A DNA stretch of 64,000 nt. Origin: an uncultured Oleiphilaceae bacterium (GTDB taxonomy: Bacteria; Pseudomonadota; Gammaproteobacteria; Pseudomonadales; Oleiphilaceae). Made by a program: the position numbers and the translations under genes. The notes below the pieces were generated by a model. It was not told the origin of the DNA and ran no database searches. It was given only the letters and a program-made list of their open reading frames with translations. The stretch is from positions 310,001-374,000 of the forward strand of contig CAJXUY010000001.1 in the NCBI GenBank assembly GCA_913060665.1, written 5' to 3'. This document shows, piece after piece, positions 37,253-47,376 of the stretch; position 1 is the stretch's first letter; every line of letters starts with the position of its first letter.

Positions 37253-37885
37253 CTACACTGACCTGTTAGCAATCTCATTAATAACGTTTTTTAATTGGGC
37301 CTGAACAGCCTCTAGCGTCTTAGATGCATCTATAAACTCGAATCGTTGAGGCTCCTGCTCTAATCGATCAAGGTAAACCTTACGGACACGTTCAAAAAAT
37401 GCATTTTTCTCATTTTCAAACCGGTCAAGCTCACCTCTTTTATGGGCTCTAGCCATACCGATTTCAACCGGCGCATCTAGCAGAATGGTTTTATCGGGTC
37501 GAAATTCGTTTTGAACAAACCGCTCAAGAATGGCAATTTTGTCTACGTCGACACCCCTTCCACCTCCTTGATAAGCATAAGTAGCATCAGTAAAGCGATC
37601 GGAAATAACCCACTTCCCCGATGCTAAAGCGGGTTTAATCAAGCTTTCAATATGCTGGGCTCGAGCCGCAAACATCAGTAAAAGCTCCGCATTTTCGGCC
37701 ACGAACTCAGAACGGTTTTTCAATAAAACTTCCCTGATTTCCTCAGCCATCTCTGTGCCACCAGGCTCCCTAGTAACAATCACTTCAATGCCTTTTGACT
37801 CTAGCGCGCTACGAATAAATGCGATATTAGTGGATTTACCTACGCCCTCGGCACCCTCTACCGTTAAAAAAAGTCCTTTATTCAC
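37253..37885 (-). CDS. tmk: Thymidylate kinase
   Basis: This 210-residue kinase phosphorylates dTMP to dTDP. The P-loop is VEGAEGVGKSTN (about residues 8-19), with the dTMP-binding TREPGGTEMAE and the signature DRFTDATYAYQGGGRG. The LID region (ARAHKRGELDRFE) has the basic residues typical of the gammaproteobacterial type II enzyme. It lies 33 bp after mltG on the same strand, as part of the fab-pabC-mltG-tmk operon. The usual next gene holB is missing here. Confidence 0.97.
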   Translation of the reverse strand: MNKGLFLTVEGAEGVGKSTNIAFIRSALESKGIEVIVTREPGGTEMAEEIREVLLKNRSEFVAENAELLLMFAARAQHIESLIKPALASGKWVISDRFTDATYAYQGGGRGVDVDKIAILERFVQNEFRPDKTILLDAPVEIGMARAHKRGELDRFENEKNAFFERVRKVYLDRLEQEPQRFEFIDASKTLEAVQAQLKNVINEIANRSV

Positions 37886-37918
37886 AATAAATCACCTTCA
37901 ACTACGTTTCTAGACTCA

Positions 37919-38950
37919 TTACTTGGTAGAGCGATAGTTTTTTTTACGTTTATATATCTGATATTTATTAACTGCATTGACATGCTCTTTTAATGTTTCA
38001 GAAAAATAGTGAAGCCCATTCCCTTTCGCTACAAAGTACAGCGACTTTGATGAATCCGGGTGCAAAGCAGCATGTATTGCCTCTCGGCCTGCCAACGCAA
38101 TGGGTGTAGGAGGAAGCCCATTAATTCGATAAGTGTTATAAGGGGTATATTGTTTAAGGTGGGCTCTAGTGATATTACCGTTATAGTCGTCACCTAAACC
38201 ATAAATAACCGTAGGATCAGTCTGCAACCTCATCCCTTTGTTAATCCGCCTAACAAATACACCCGCTATCTGCGCTCGCTCTGATGCATCCCCGGTTTCT
38301 TTTTCAACTATCGAGGCCAATATCAGTGCTTCGTAAGGCGACGCTAACGGAACCTTTTTATTCCGTAACCCCCACTCTTCTTTCAATACGGTTTGCATCC
38401 GGTTAAAGGCACGAACCAAAACACTCAGGTCAGTATCATGCCTTTTATATGCATATGTATCTGGGAAAAACAACCCTTCCGGATGCTGGTATTGATCAGT
38501 AACTGCACTCAATATATCTAAAGGTTCATTGCCTTCTACCACTTTCTTTAGCTTATTATGCCGAGATAACTCATTTAACAATTCTTTAAAGGTCCAACCT
38601 TCGACCAGCGTAATTTGATAACTAATGGAACGGCCTGATACCAGTACATCGACCAGCTGGGGAATCGTCAACTCTCCCTCAAGCTGATATTCGCCTGCCT
38701 TAAGCTTACTACTCAACCCACTGACTCGACCATAGGTTTTCATTATCCAAGGCGAATCTAGTAGCCCTTCAGCAATCAATTGCTGTGTAATCGAATTAAA
38801 GCTTTGGCCAGATCGAATTTCAATAACCTTAACCGTTCCAGATCTAACCACTGGCTTATTTAGCTCATACTGATAGTAAGCCCCGACTGAGATAGCACAT
38901 AGACATAACAGTAAAACAATCGTCGCAAGCGAAATTAATCGTTTATTCAA
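37919..38950 (-). CDS. mltG: Endolytic murein transglycosylase MltG (YceG)
   Basis: This 343-residue protein has an N-terminal membrane helix (ISLATIVLLLCLCAISVGAYY, residues 5-25), a LysM-like subdomain and the YceG catalytic domain with Glu in ILASIVEKETGDASER (about residue 218). It also has LQTDPTVIYGLG and the C-terminal PTPIALAGREAIHAALHP. MltG cleaves nascent glycan strands and sets their length. The start overlaps the pabC stop by 4 bp (ATGA). The order pabC-mltG-tmk is conserved in gammaproteobacteria. Confidence 0.97.
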   Translation of the reverse strand: MNKRLISLATIVLLLCLCAISVGAYYQYELNKPVVRSGTVKVIEIRSGQSFNSITQQLIAEGLLDSPWIMKTYGRVSGLSSKLKAGEYQLEGELTIPQLVDVLVSGRSISYQITLVEGWTFKELLNELSRHNKLKKVVEGNEPLDILSAVTDQYQHPEGLFFPDTYAYKRHDTDLSVLVRAFNRMQTVLKEEWGLRNKKVPLASPYEALILASIVEKETGDASERAQIAGVFVRRINKGMRLQTDPTVIYGLGDDYNGNITRAHLKQYTPYNTYRINGLPPTPIALAGREAIHAALHPDSSKSLYFVAKGNGLHYFSETLKEHVNAVNKYQIYKRKKNYRSTK

Positions 38951-39858
38951 ACCTTATACTCGTACATTAGTTTCTCATTTAATAAACGCTGGATATCATA
39001 CACTAGCGGACTAATAGGCAATTTAACACCATCTAACCGGCATACAGGCCAAATTCCCAAGACACTATTAGTGATTGCCATACCCTTGAACTTAGAAATA
39101 GATGCCGGCAATACTGTATCGATACGTGTGCCCAAGCCTATCTGTTTAGCGCAATCGAAAATATAGTTTCTCGCAACGCCATCAACACCACATAACCGCG
39201 TATCAGGTGAAACAATACCGCCATCTTCAAAGAGTAATATATTGGATTTAGTACCCTCTATCATATGCCCAGACTGGTCTAACATTAGCCCTTCTAAATG
39301 AGACACTTCCTTCGCTGCCGCCAGCATTTTCCACTGCGCTATTTCTTTACTCGCAAGCACTTGATCTAATCGATTGAGATGTTTAATGCCTGCTAAAGCG
39401 GGGTTTTCAGAGAGTCGATGAAAACAGGTTCTTAACTCAACCCCTTCCGAACTACAAGACGATGAGTATTCGGGAGCAGGATAACAAATAATCACCTCGG
39501 TAATCTTAACCTGCTCTGGCTGCTGATAACCACGCCCGCCACCCCCTCTAGTAACAACAATTTTAACAACACAGACCTCAGCATATTTTTCGGCCTGTTT
39601 TACCACACGCTCAAGCCCTAACCTCAAACGTGAAGTTAGGCCAGAATCTACCGGTAAACCCAGCTTGTAGCAGCCATCTGTGAGTCTTTTAGTATGATAC
39701 CCCCATAAAAGAGGCTCACCTTTTACAACCCTAATTGTTTCAAATAGCCCATCGCCATACATAAACCCTCTATCAAAGACGTCTATAGAGTCATTAAACT
39801 CGCCATTAATCAATACAGGAAAGGCTAACGGCTCATCATGCATAGACAACTTACTCAC
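38947..39858 (-). CDS. pabC: Aminodeoxychorismate lyase PabC
   Basis: This 303-residue PLP enzyme of fold type IV releases pyruvate from aminodeoxychorismate to give 4-aminobenzoate for folate synthesis. The N-terminal [16 protein letters not shown] signature is present, and the PLP lysine is in [13 protein letters not shown] (about residue 158). TKSNILLF and the C-terminal [12 protein letters not shown] are also present. It is slightly longer than E. coli PabC (269). It overlaps fabF upstream by 4 bp (ATGA) and mltG downstream by 4 bp, indicating tight translational coupling. Confidence 0.94.
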   Translation of the reverse strand: MSKLSMHDEPLAFPVLINGEFNDSIDVFDRGFMYGDGLFETIRVVKGEPLLWGYHTKRLTDGCYKLGLPVDSGLTSRLRLGLERVVKQAEKYAEVCVVKIVVTRGGGGRGYQQPEQVKITEVIICYPAPEYSSSCSSEGVELRTCFHRLSENPALAGIKHLNRLDQVLASKEIAQWKMLAAAKEVSHLEGLMLDQSGHMIEGTKSNILLFEDGGIVSPDTRLCGVDGVARNYIFDCAKQIGLGTRIDTVLPASISKFKGMAITNSVLGIWPVCRLDGVKLPISPLVYDIQRLLNEKLMYEYKV

Positions 39859-41105
39859 CCATCAAACTTTGCAAAAACCAGCGAACCATTTGTGCCACCA
39901 AAACCAAAAGAATTGGACAAAGCATAGTTCACCGCTCCCTCTTGAGCTTGGTGTGCTACAAAGTTGAGATCACATTCGTTATCAGGATTATCCAAGTTAA
40001 TCGTGGGCGCCACTACGCTGTTTAGAATACTGTTAATACAGAAGATTGCTTCTACAGCGCCAGCAGCTCCCAAAAGGTGGCCAGTCATGGATTTAGTAGC
40101 ACTAACCTTAAGTGCCGAAGCATTGCTACCAAAAACAGCCTTGATAGCTCGACATTCAGCTATGTCGCCCTGAAGCGTCGACGTGCCATGAGCATTGATA
40201 TAATCGATTTGGGAGGTATTTAACGCTGCATCGGTTATTGCTCGTTTCATTGATAATTGTGCGCCCTCACCATGTTCAGACGGGGAGGTGATATGGAATG
40301 CGTCATCACTCATTCCGAACCCGACGAGCTCACAAAGTATATTTGCTCCACGTTTTTTCGCAGAACTAAGCTCCTCCAATACGATAACGCCAGCGCCGTC
40401 ACCCAAAACAAAGCCATCTCTATCATTATCCCACGGTCGACTTGCCCGCGCTGGTTCCTCATTACGAGTTGATAACGCTCTTGCCGAACAAAAGGATGCA
40501 ACACCCGTAGGAGTAGTCGCCATTTCAGCGCCACCGGCTATCATTATGTCTGCATCACCATAGGCGATAGTTCTAGCAGCATAACCAATATTGTGTGTGC
40601 CGGTAGTACAGGCTGTTGTAATCGCGATATTGGGCCCTTTAAACCCAAACCGTATAGCCAAATTACCGGCAATCATATTAATCACAGCCCCAGGAACAAA
40701 AAATGGAGACACTTTTCTCGGCCCACTTTCTAGCAAGGCTTTATAGTTATTTTCGATAGTTTCTAGCCCACCAATACCAGAACCAATGGCAACACCGATT
40801 TTTTCAAGTAGCTCACTATCTTCGCAGTCATCAAGTCCTGCAGACTTAACAGCTTGAATAGCCGCCACTAAACCATACTGCATGAATCGATCAATCTTAC
40901 GAATCTCTTTTTTACTTAGGTACTCTTCGATATCTAGCCCACGCACTGCACCACCAATTTTAGTGGCAAAACGCTCTGTATCAAAGCTTTCAATAAGGTT
41001 AATCCCACTAACACCATTTATAGCTGAACCCCACGATTCAGTTACGTTATTACCCAATGGAGACACCATACCAGTGCCCGTAACAACTACTCTCCTTGAT
41101 GCCAT
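39855..41105 (-). CDS. fabF: Beta-ketoacyl-ACP synthase II
   Basis: The 416-residue condensing enzyme elongates acyl-ACP with malonyl-ACP. The catalytic triad is Cys166 in [13 protein letters not shown], His in INAHGTST (about 305) and His in [11 protein letters not shown] (about 341). The start at 41105 ([12 protein letters not shown]) is chosen because GAGG lies just upstream and the family begins here; reading further upstream would add 20 residues without family support. It follows acpP after a 138-bp gap that contains a terminator, so expression relative to acpP is lowered. Confidence 0.97.
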   Translation of the reverse strand: MASRRVVVTGTGMVSPLGNNVTESWGSAINGVSGINLIESFDTERFATKIGGAVRGLDIEEYLSKKEIRKIDRFMQYGLVAAIQAVKSAGLDDCEDSELLEKIGVAIGSGIGGLETIENNYKALLESGPRKVSPFFVPGAVINMIAGNLAIRFGFKGPNIAITTACTTGTHNIGYAARTIAYGDADIMIAGGAEMATTPTGVASFCSARALSTRNEEPARASRPWDNDRDGFVLGDGAGVIVLEELSSAKKRGANILCELVGFGMSDDAFHITSPSEHGEGAQLSMKRAITDAALNTSQIDYINAHGTSTLQGDIAECRAIKAVFGSNASALKVSATKSMTGHLLGAAGAVEAIFCINSILNSVVAPTINLDNPDNECDLNFVAHQAQEGAVNYALSNSFGFGGTNGSLVFAKFDG

Positions 41106-41180
41106 TTGAAACCTCATTCTACTCGGTATAATCAATAAATAATTTTCAAATAAAGAAAAAAACACAGCGCTCTAGAAACT

Positions 41181-41213
41181 AAAAAGCCGCTCGAAATAAA
41201 ACATTCGTGCGGC
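41181..41213 (-). terminator. Terminator after acpP
   Basis: On the minus strand GCCGCACGAA and TTCGAGCGGC form a 10-bp stem with one mismatch and an 8-nt loop, followed by TTTTT. It lies 30 bp after the acpP stop and before fabF, and may be partial so that acpP is expressed at higher level than the genes beyond. Confidence 0.8.
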
Positions 41214-41243
41214 CTCTGGTTTAGCTAAGATAATACTAACTAT

Positions 41244-41477
41244 TTACTGGTTTGAAATAATGTAGTCAATTGCATTCTGAACGGTCGCTAGTTTTTCAGC
41301 TTCCTCATCAGGTATTTCTGTTTCAAACTCTTCTTCAAGCGCCATTACCAACTCGACGGTATCGAGAGAGTCTGCACCCAAATCTTCTACAAAAGAAGAA
41401 GTATTTTGAACTTCAGATTCTTTAACACCCAGTTGCTCACACACAATTTTTTTAACGCGCTCTTCGACAGTACTCAT
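41244..41477 (-). CDS. acpP: Acyl carrier protein
   Basis: This 77-residue acidic protein carries the phosphopantetheine serine Ser37 in [18 protein letters not shown]. It shuttles acyl intermediates in fatty-acid synthesis. The length and sequence are canonical (E. coli 78). It sits between fabG and fabF with a strong ribosome-binding site (GAGGAAAG) and a terminator just after it, as usual for this very abundant protein. Confidence 0.98.
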   Translation of the reverse strand: MSTVEERVKKIVCEQLGVKESEVQNTSSFVEDLGADSLDTVELVMALEEEFETEIPDEEAEKLATVQNAIDYIISNQ

Positions 41478-41595
41478 ACTTTCCTCGCTATATATAAACC
41501 AAGCACTTACTTGCGTGCTAGTCTAGTAGAATATAAACCCTTAAACAAGCGTGATTTAAACATAAAAGCCTAGGTTAGACACTAATCCAACGCTA

Positions 41596-42339
41596 CTACC
41601 CCATGTACATCCCGCCATTTACATTGATTGTTTCACCCGTTACATACCCTGCAGCCTCACCCGCCAAGAACCCTACGACCGCAGCAACCTCTTCAGGACT
41701 ACCCAACCGCTTAGCAGGTATAATGGACAACATAGCATCCACCTGTCCTTCATTAAGCTCTTTGGTCATATCAGTCTCAATAAACCCTGGGGCCACCGAG
41801 TTAACTGTAATCCCCCTCCCTGCCATTTCTTTTGCCAAGGAGCGAGTAAAACCCTCTACACCGGCTTTTGCGGCGGCATAGTTAACCTGCCCTGCATTGC
41901 CCATCGACGCGACAACTGAACTTACGTTAATTATTCTGCCCCACTTCGCCTTGGACATACCACGAAGAACAGCTTTAGATGTGCGGTACATTGATGAAAG
42001 GTTGGTATTTACGACCGAGTCCCACTCATCAGCCTTCATCCTCAGGAGAAGATTATCTTTGGTGATACCCGCATTATTGACAAGGACCAACGGCACGCCG
42101 TAGGCTGACTTAACTTGATCAATACCTTCTTCCACCGATTCTGCATTAGATACATCCATCACAATACCGTCACCACTTAACCCCCAACGAGCGAAATAGT
42201 GAGATATAGCAGATGCGCCCTCTTCTGTGGTGGCAGTTCCAATCACTGTATAACCTTGAGATGCCAAGGTCTTTGCAATTGCTTTCCCAATCCCTCGACT
42301 CGCACCCGTAATAAGAGCGACCTTATTTTCTAAAGACAT
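41596..42339 (-). CDS. fabG: 3-oxoacyl-ACP reductase FabG
   Basis: This 247-residue short-chain dehydrogenase reduces 3-oxoacyl-ACP with NADPH. The cofactor motif is TGASRGIGKAIA (about residues 11-22), the catalytic Ser is in INVSSVVASMG, and Tyr/Lys are in NYAAAKAG. The C-terminal VTGETINVNGGMYM is diagnostic of FabG. The length is as in E. coli (244). It lies 99 bp after fabD and 118 bp before acpP. Confidence 0.97.
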   Translation of the reverse strand: MSLENKVALITGASRGIGKAIAKTLASQGYTVIGTATTEEGASAISHYFARWGLSGDGIVMDVSNAESVEEGIDQVKSAYGVPLVLVNNAGITKDNLLLRMKADEWDSVVNTNLSSMYRTSKAVLRGMSKAKWGRIINVSSVVASMGNAGQVNYAAAKAGVEGFTRSLAKEMAGRGITVNSVAPGFIETDMTKELNEGQVDAMLSIIPAKRLGSPEEVAAVVGFLAGEAAGYVTGETINVNGGMYMG

Positions 42340-42438
42340 TTAAAACTCCCTTGTCGATAAACTATATTCAATGTTGACTCGCTAGCTTAACGTTATAATT
42401 GATTTTATATTTATTAACTGTAACTAACAGAACCCAAA

Positions 42439-43374
42439 CTACTGCTTTGTTCCTAATATCGCCTCTCGTAGCTTATCCGGGTTTTCAATATTATAACCCA
42501 CCAGATTTCGATCAATACGCTTGAGCAATCCCGCTAACACCTTACCCGGACCGCATTCTACTATTACAGTAGTGCCTTGCTCTGCCACACGCTTCACACT
42601 CTGAGTCCATTGCACTGGAGAATAGAGCTGTTTGACCAAATTATCGATTAGAACACTTTTATCACGTTCCAATGATGCAGATACGTTTTGAACGACGGGT
42701 ATTGAAGCATCCTCAAAACAAATAGCCCGAAGCTCTTCCTCTAATCGCGCCGCAGCCTGTTTCATTAATGCACTATGAGCTGGAACACTGACCGGTAATG
42801 GCAATGCCCGCTTCGCCCCCGCTTCTTTGCACGAAACAATAGCGCGCTCAACGGCGACCTTGCTACCCGCAATCACGACTTGACCGGGCGCGTTAAAATT
42901 CACCGCAGACACCACATCACCCTGAGAAGCTTGGTCACACGCAGCTATTACACCTTCGTCATCAAGCCCTATTATTGCAGCCATAGCACCCTGTCCAAGA
43001 GGAACAGCCTTCTGCATAAGCTGTCCTCGAAGCTGGACCAACTTAACAGCATCGGAAAATGATAGTGCCTCTGCTGCAACTAATGCACTGTACTCTCCCA
43101 AGCTATGGCCAGCTACACAACAAGGCACATCTCCACCTAGCGATTGCCACACCCTATATAGTGCAACACTACCTGTGAGAATTGCTGGTTGAGTATTCTC
43201 AGTTTGGTTAAGCTCTCCTAAGGGCCCTTCACTCACTAAAGACCACATATCAAACCCGAGAACATCTGATGCTTCAGCAAAGCTATCTCGAACCAGTTTA
43301 AATTCTCGATATGCATCTGAAAGCATACCGATAGACTGAGAACCCTGACCAGGGAATAATATTGAAGTTTTCAT
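42439..43374 (-). CDS. fabD: Malonyl-CoA:ACP transacylase
   Basis: This 311-residue enzyme transfers malonyl groups from CoA to ACP. The nucleophile is Ser91 in AGHSLGEYSAL, with the catalytic His in SVPAHSALM (about residue 201). The FPGQGSQ N-terminal motif and the Gln/Arg segment QKAVPLGQGAM are intact. The length is normal (E. coli 309). No fabH lies between plsX and fabD, as in Pseudomonas. It is 138 bp from plsX. Confidence 0.97.
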   Translation of the reverse strand: MKTSILFPGQGSQSIGMLSDAYREFKLVRDSFAEASDVLGFDMWSLVSEGPLGELNQTENTQPAILTGSVALYRVWQSLGGDVPCCVAGHSLGEYSALVAAEALSFSDAVKLVQLRGQLMQKAVPLGQGAMAAIIGLDDEGVIAACDQASQGDVVSAVNFNAPGQVVIAGSKVAVERAIVSCKEAGAKRALPLPVSVPAHSALMKQAAARLEEELRAICFEDASIPVVQNVSASLERDKSVLIDNLVKQLYSPVQWTQSVKRVAEQGTTVIVECGPGKVLAGLLKRIDRNLVGYNIENPDKLREAILGTKQ

Positions 43375-43512
43375 ATTTACAGCTTAATCGATTAGTTTAA
43401 TTATCGCGATTAGCTATAGGTATAGTCGCCAAACATCTTTGATATACCTTTGACTAATCACCCGAAATAACGCGGTACCGCCGGATACTCAACAAATAGA
43501 TGACAAAAGGAC

Positions 43513-44664
43513 TTAGAACAACAACTCATCAAGCCGACTATTAATCATATCAGGAATTTTTCGCTCGACCTCTTCAACTGCCTGCACTATTGCGTATGAA
43601 AAAGCCTTCGCGTCTGCGTTACCATGACTTTTCACCACCACTCCCTGAAGGCCAATAAACAATGCACCATTGTGCCTAGAAGGATCAATACTCTTCAGCA
43701 AGCGCTTAAACAACGGCATCATTAACTTGCCAAGTAAGCGTGTATACCAGTGACCGTCAAATACCTGAAGAATTGATTGATGCAGTAGCTTAGCAACACC
43801 TTCCCCAGTTTTTAGTGCAACATTGCCAACGAAACCGTCGCAAACGACTACATCTGCAACACCATTAAACAAGTCACCACCTTCAATGTATCCAACATAG
43901 TTAACGCCCTTACACTCAGCCAGCATCCTTGACGCCAACCTTACTTGCTCACTGCCTTTTATCTCTTCTTCACCGACATTGATAAGGGCTACTCGAGGCC
44001 TATCAACACCCTCCATAGCCTCAACTAATATCGACCCCATCAACGAAAACTGGTATAAGTGCTCCGCCGTACTATCGACATTTGCGCCGAGATCCAGAAC
44101 ATAGCAACTTCCTTTCGGTGAGGGTAACTTCTTTGTTATTGCAGGACGATCTATACCTGGACACATACCTAACATTGACCGCCCCAACAGCATCAATGCC
44201 CCCGTATTACCCGCGCTAACACAGCCGCCAGCAACACCGTCTCTAACCAACTGCAACGCGACCGCCATTGAAGAGTTTTGTTTTTTCCTAAGCGCACGGG
44301 AAGGCCTATCACTCATCAATACTACTTCGGGTGCATGATGAATAACCAAACGCCCATCATTTCTAAAGGTAGTATAAAGTGCTTGATAGTCAGAGGATAA
44401 AGAAGTGCTAGCAGATGGAGAGAAACCACCTTCAGAAAGTGTGCTGGAATCCAACGATTCAGCATTACCTTTATCAGATTCGAGATGCAACAAAGCCTCA
44501 AGTACATTCTGATTACCAACCAGAATAATACCTAAGGCCTCATTTTTCTTGAGACTTTCTAATGCTGCGATGACGGCTGCCTGAGGAGCAAAGTCCCCAC
44601 CCATTGCATCAACAGCAATAGTGACTCGGCCAACCAAAGCAGTATTAGTCGTCAGAAGACTCAA
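43513..44664 (-). CDS. plsX: Phosphate acyltransferase PlsX with unusual insertion
   Basis: This 383-residue protein makes acyl-phosphate from acyl-ACP for phospholipid synthesis. Family segments are [50 protein letters not shown] and [12 protein letters not shown]. Between LVGN and [11 protein letters not shown] there are about 36 more residues than in E. coli PlsX, in a Ser-rich stretch ([17 protein letters not shown], about residues 70-90). The start is uncertain: TTG at 44664 overlaps the end of rpmF by 20 bp, and another TTG at 44637 is closer to the family N-terminus. The location yceD-rpmF-plsX-fabD is conserved. Confidence 0.94.
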   Translation of the reverse strand: MSLLTTNTALVGRVTIAVDAMGGDFAPQAAVIAALESLKKNEALGIILVGNQNVLEALLHLESDKGNAESLDSSTLSEGGFSPSASTSLSSDYQALYTTFRNDGRLVIHHAPEVVLMSDRPSRALRKKQNSSMAVALQLVRDGVAGGCVSAGNTGALMLLGRSMLGMCPGIDRPAITKKLPSPKGSCYVLDLGANVDSTAEHLYQFSLMGSILVEAMEGVDRPRVALINVGEEEIKGSEQVRLASRMLAECKGVNYVGYIEGGDLFNGVADVVVCDGFVGNVALKTGEGVAKLLHQSILQVFDGHWYTRLLGKLMMPLFKRLLKSIDPSRHNGALFIGLQGVVVKSHGNADAKAFSYAIVQAVEEVERKIPDMINSRLDELLF

Positions 44665-44824
44665 TTACCTTTTTACCACGTAGGAAACCATCAGGAGTCA
44701 CATGGTGACGACGATGAACTTCACCAGTAGTAGGGTCGGTAGATAGTGTAGCTGCACTCAATGAGTCGTGTGAACGACGTTGTCCACGTCTTGATCGAGT
44801 TACTTTACTCTTTTGAACTGCCAT
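44645..44824 (-). CDS. rpmF: Large ribosomal subunit protein bL32
   Basis: This short 59-residue basic protein starts [20 protein letters not shown] and contains the segment [17 protein letters not shown]. This is canonical for bL32. No zinc cysteines are present, so it is the Cys-free form. The start ATG has a purine-rich stretch (TTGGAGTAAATAACC) upstream. It lies 40 bp after yceD, and its end overlaps the annotated plsX start. Confidence 0.97.
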   Translation of the reverse strand: MAVQKSKVTRSRRGQRRSHDSLSAATLSTDPTTGEVHRRHHVTPDGFLRGKKVIESSDD

Positions 44825-44864
44825 TGGTTATTTACTCCAAGTAATCTCAGATAAGAATACTACG

Positions 44865-45404
44865 TTACTTATCAAATTTAATGTTAGACAAAACCCCGAA
44901 AGGGTTTGGCTTTGTATCTTCAACTGCTTCAGCCTCTATTTCTTCGTCATAAAAATCAACGATTGAAGCATCCACTTTGCAGTCTTTTGGCTCATGGTAA
45001 GCAAACATTGGAACACTCAAGAGCAACTCTTCATCAAGTATATCAGAGAGTTCCATATTGTCATCTAGCTCAACCATAAGAGGCTCATAAACCTTAGGTA
45101 GGTTTACGGCTTGCTCATCAGTTAGCACTAGCCCCAAAACAAACTCAGAATGAATCGTTTTAGTCACTGGCTCCAGACAACGCTGACAAGCCATGGAAAC
45201 ATCACATGATAGCTTGCCACTCAATATTCTTAATCTTTGCTCATCGCGACCAAACACTAACTCTGCATTCACGTCACCCTCAGAGCTAACCAGCAGCTCT
45301 GACACTCTTGGTAACCTGCTTAAAGGAATAGAACCGATAAGTTCCGTTCCCTGCTCTGCAAGTTTCACTGGATTAACAGTTAATGGTAAGGGCATCTTTG
45401 ACAT
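44865..45404 (-). CDS. yceD: YceD/DUF177 family protein, 23S rRNA accumulation protein
   Basis: This 179-residue protein matches DUF177 (YceD). The central CxxC-type motif VSMACQRCLEPV (about residues 71-82) and the acidic C-terminal half with ELSDILDEELLLSVPMFAYHE are typical. It ends KPNPFGVLSNIK, the conserved C-terminal segment. The family is linked to 23S rRNA processing or accumulation and is nearly always found just before rpmF. It is the first gene of the long fab operon and is divergent from maf. Confidence 0.93.
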   Translation of the reverse strand: MSKMPLPLTVNPVKLAEQGTELIGSIPLSRLPRVSELLVSSEGDVNAELVFGRDEQRLRILSGKLSCDVSMACQRCLEPVTKTIHSEFVLGLVLTDEQAVNLPKVYEPLMVELDDNMELSDILDEELLLSVPMFAYHEPKDCKVDASIVDFYDEEIEAEAVEDTKPNPFGVLSNIKFDK

Positions 45405-45518
45405 AAGCGCGCAATTTTAGGGGCGAATTTAGGTATTGTCAAAACATTATGCTGAATTTAGCATATATTCTAAATATCTCATTCAAATACAGTTTAAATC
45501 TTAGCAATAGGAACAAAA

Positions 45519-46109
45519 ATGAACCCTACCCACCTCGTTTTAGCCTCTTCATCACCCTACAGGAAGCAAATACTCGAAAAATTAAACCTTCCTTTTATTG
45601 CCTGCTCACCAAATATCGATGAAAGTGCTGAGCCAAATGAAAGTGCAAAAGCAATGGTTGCCAGAGTAACGAAAGAAAAGGCTCTAGCGATTCAGGGAGA
45701 TTTCCCCGGCCACCTTATTATTTCCTCAGACCAAATTGCAACATTAAATGACAGCACCATCCTCACCAAACCCCACACTCACGAAAATGCCGTCAACCAA
45801 CTTCAAGCTTGCAGCGGCAACAGCGTCACATTTCTTACAGGGCTATCCCTGCTAAACACCATAACAAATCACCACCAGTTGATCATTGAGCCTTTTGAAG
45901 TCGTCTTCAGGTCACTTTCAGACCAAGAAATAGAAAATTACTTAAGACTTGAAAAACCCTACGACTGCGCGGGCAGCTTTAAAGTAGAAGGGTTAGGGAT
46001 ATGCTTATTTGAAAAACTTGCAGGTGATGACATTAACACCTTAGTTGGATTACCTCTCATTAGGCTACTCGAACTACTAAGAAACGAATCCATAAACCCT
46101 TTAATATAG
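45519..46109 (+). CDS. Maf family nucleoside triphosphate pyrophosphatase (YceF type)
   Basis: This 196-residue protein has the Maf N-terminal motif LASSSPYRKQILEKL, the SSDQIA segment with the catalytic Asp, and PYDCAGSFKVEGLG near the C-terminus. The YceF branch (with CAGSFK-E) hydrolyses 7-methyl-GTP, whereas YhdE-type proteins act on dTTP/UTP; the assignment to YceF follows from the motif and the position beside yceD-rpmF. It is divergent from yceD with 114 bp between them. Confidence 0.92.
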   Translation: MNPTHLVLASSSPYRKQILEKLNLPFIACSPNIDESAEPNESAKAMVARVTKEKALAIQGDFPGHLIISSDQIATLNDSTILTKPHTHENAVNQLQACSGNSVTFLTGLSLLNTITNHHQLIIEPFEVVFRSLSDQEIENYLRLEKPYDCAGSFKVEGLGICLFEKLAGDDINTLVGLPLIRLLELLRNESINPLI

Positions 46110-46126
46110 AGAACACGCCATTGCAC

Positions 46127-46167
46127 ACAACACATATAAATGAAGGGCAATCACTTATATGTGTTGT
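46127..46167. repeat. Perfect 13-bp inverted repeat between maf and sppA
   Basis: ACAACACATATAA (46127-46139) is repeated in inversion at 46155-46167, with a 15-nt loop. It follows the maf stop by 17 nt. No T-run follows on either strand, so a rho-independent terminator is not clear. Confidence 0.6.
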
Positions 46168-46324
46168 CCATAGAGTATAGGGTGCGATTGCTCACAACAA
46201 ATATTCGCATCTCGCTAACTGTTCTTTAACAGAACTCAAACGATTCACGCGACCCACCCTACTAATATTTATACTAGATTACCCTTGGTAGGAACAAACC
46301 CAACTTACCCCAAACAGCGACGAG

Positions 46325-47302
46325 CTATTTTAAACTCATCACACCCCCAACAACACTATTGGAAATAGCCCCGCCTATTGACGCACCTAACCGCTGGGTA
46401 AACTTTTCAAAAGGGTCAGGCCTTGGCGTAAAATCGACTATATTCTCTTCTCCAACAATTTCTCGCGCCACATAACCCGGACTCCCTAAACCATCAATCA
46501 ACCCCAAACCCAGCGCCTGCTCTCCACTCCAAACTAAACCGCTAAATAGCTTCGGATCATCCTTAAGTCGCGAACCTCGACCCTCTTTAACCTTGTCGAT
46601 AAACTGGTTATGGGTCGTTGTCAATACGGTTTTCCAGAACATCACTTCTTCTTCCTTTTCAGGCTGAAAAGGGTCCAGAAAACCTTTGTGTTCTCCAGAT
46701 GTATAACTGCGACGCTTTACCCCTACCTTATCTAGCACATCTACGAAGCCAAACCCAGCAGCAGTGACCCCGATTGACCCCACCAAACTAGCTTTATCCG
46801 CATAAATCTCATCAGCTGCAGCCGCTATATAATAGGCTCCAGAGGCGCCTATATCTCCTATAACAGCGTATAGCATGGTTTCCGGATAAATCGCCTTCAA
46901 TCTTTTGATCTCGTCATAAATATAACCCGACTGTACCGGACTGCCACCTGGGCTATTGATTCGCAGAATAATACCTTTAGTATTTTTATCCTCAAATGCC
47001 CCCCGGAGCCCTGTTACAACTACATCTGCCGCAGCATCCTTGTTTACTGCTATCACACCACTCACATCAATTATCGCAGTATGCTCACCACCTTTTTTAG
47101 ATGCAGAGTTATCAACACCTACGTTAAACATATAAAGCAATACGAACAAATAAGTAAACGTCAAAAGCTTGAAGAAAATACCCCACCTTCTAGACCGCCG
47201 ATGTTCTGCACTCATCTGCATCATTGTTTTCTCTATAATTTTCCACTCTTTAGTACTTTCAGGCCGTGTATCACTCAACTGATCACCCTCTAACATCCGC
47301 AT
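46325..47302 (-). CDS. sppA: Signal peptide peptidase SppA (short form)
   Basis: This 325-residue S49 protease is anchored by one helix (about residues 42-62) and faces the periplasm. It degrades remnant signal peptides. The catalytic pair is Ser154 in GASGAYYIA and Lys206 in SGEHKGFLDPF, 52 residues apart as in Bacillus SppA. The SPGGSPVQ and SLVGSIGVTAAG segments are present. It belongs to the short, single-domain form and not the E. coli double-length enzyme. It follows the HAD phosphatase after 74 bp in the rluC-HAD-sppA order that is common in pseudomonads. Confidence 0.94.
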   Translation of the reverse strand: MRMLEGDQLSDTRPESTKEWKIIEKTMMQMSAEHRRSRRWGIFFKLLTFTYLFVLLYMFNVGVDNSASKKGGEHTAIIDVSGVIAVNKDAAADVVVTGLRGAFEDKNTKGIILRINSPGGSPVQSGYIYDEIKRLKAIYPETMLYAVIGDIGASGAYYIAAAADEIYADKASLVGSIGVTAAGFGFVDVLDKVGVKRRSYTSGEHKGFLDPFQPEKEEEVMFWKTVLTTTHNQFIDKVKEGRGSRLKDDPKLFSGLVWSGEQALGLGLIDGLGSPGYVAREIVGEENIVDFTPRPDPFEKFTQRLGASIGGAISNSVVGGVMSLK

Positions 47303-47376
47303 TAACCTTATTAATAATTCACATCCACAAACTTATATAAAACAACAGGGAAGTTCAATGCTTTATCACGCCTTTA

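Noticed and set aside
36848-37261. 137-residue plus-strand frame opposite htpX
   Set aside because: Antisense shadow of htpX; no motif and no ribosome-binding site.
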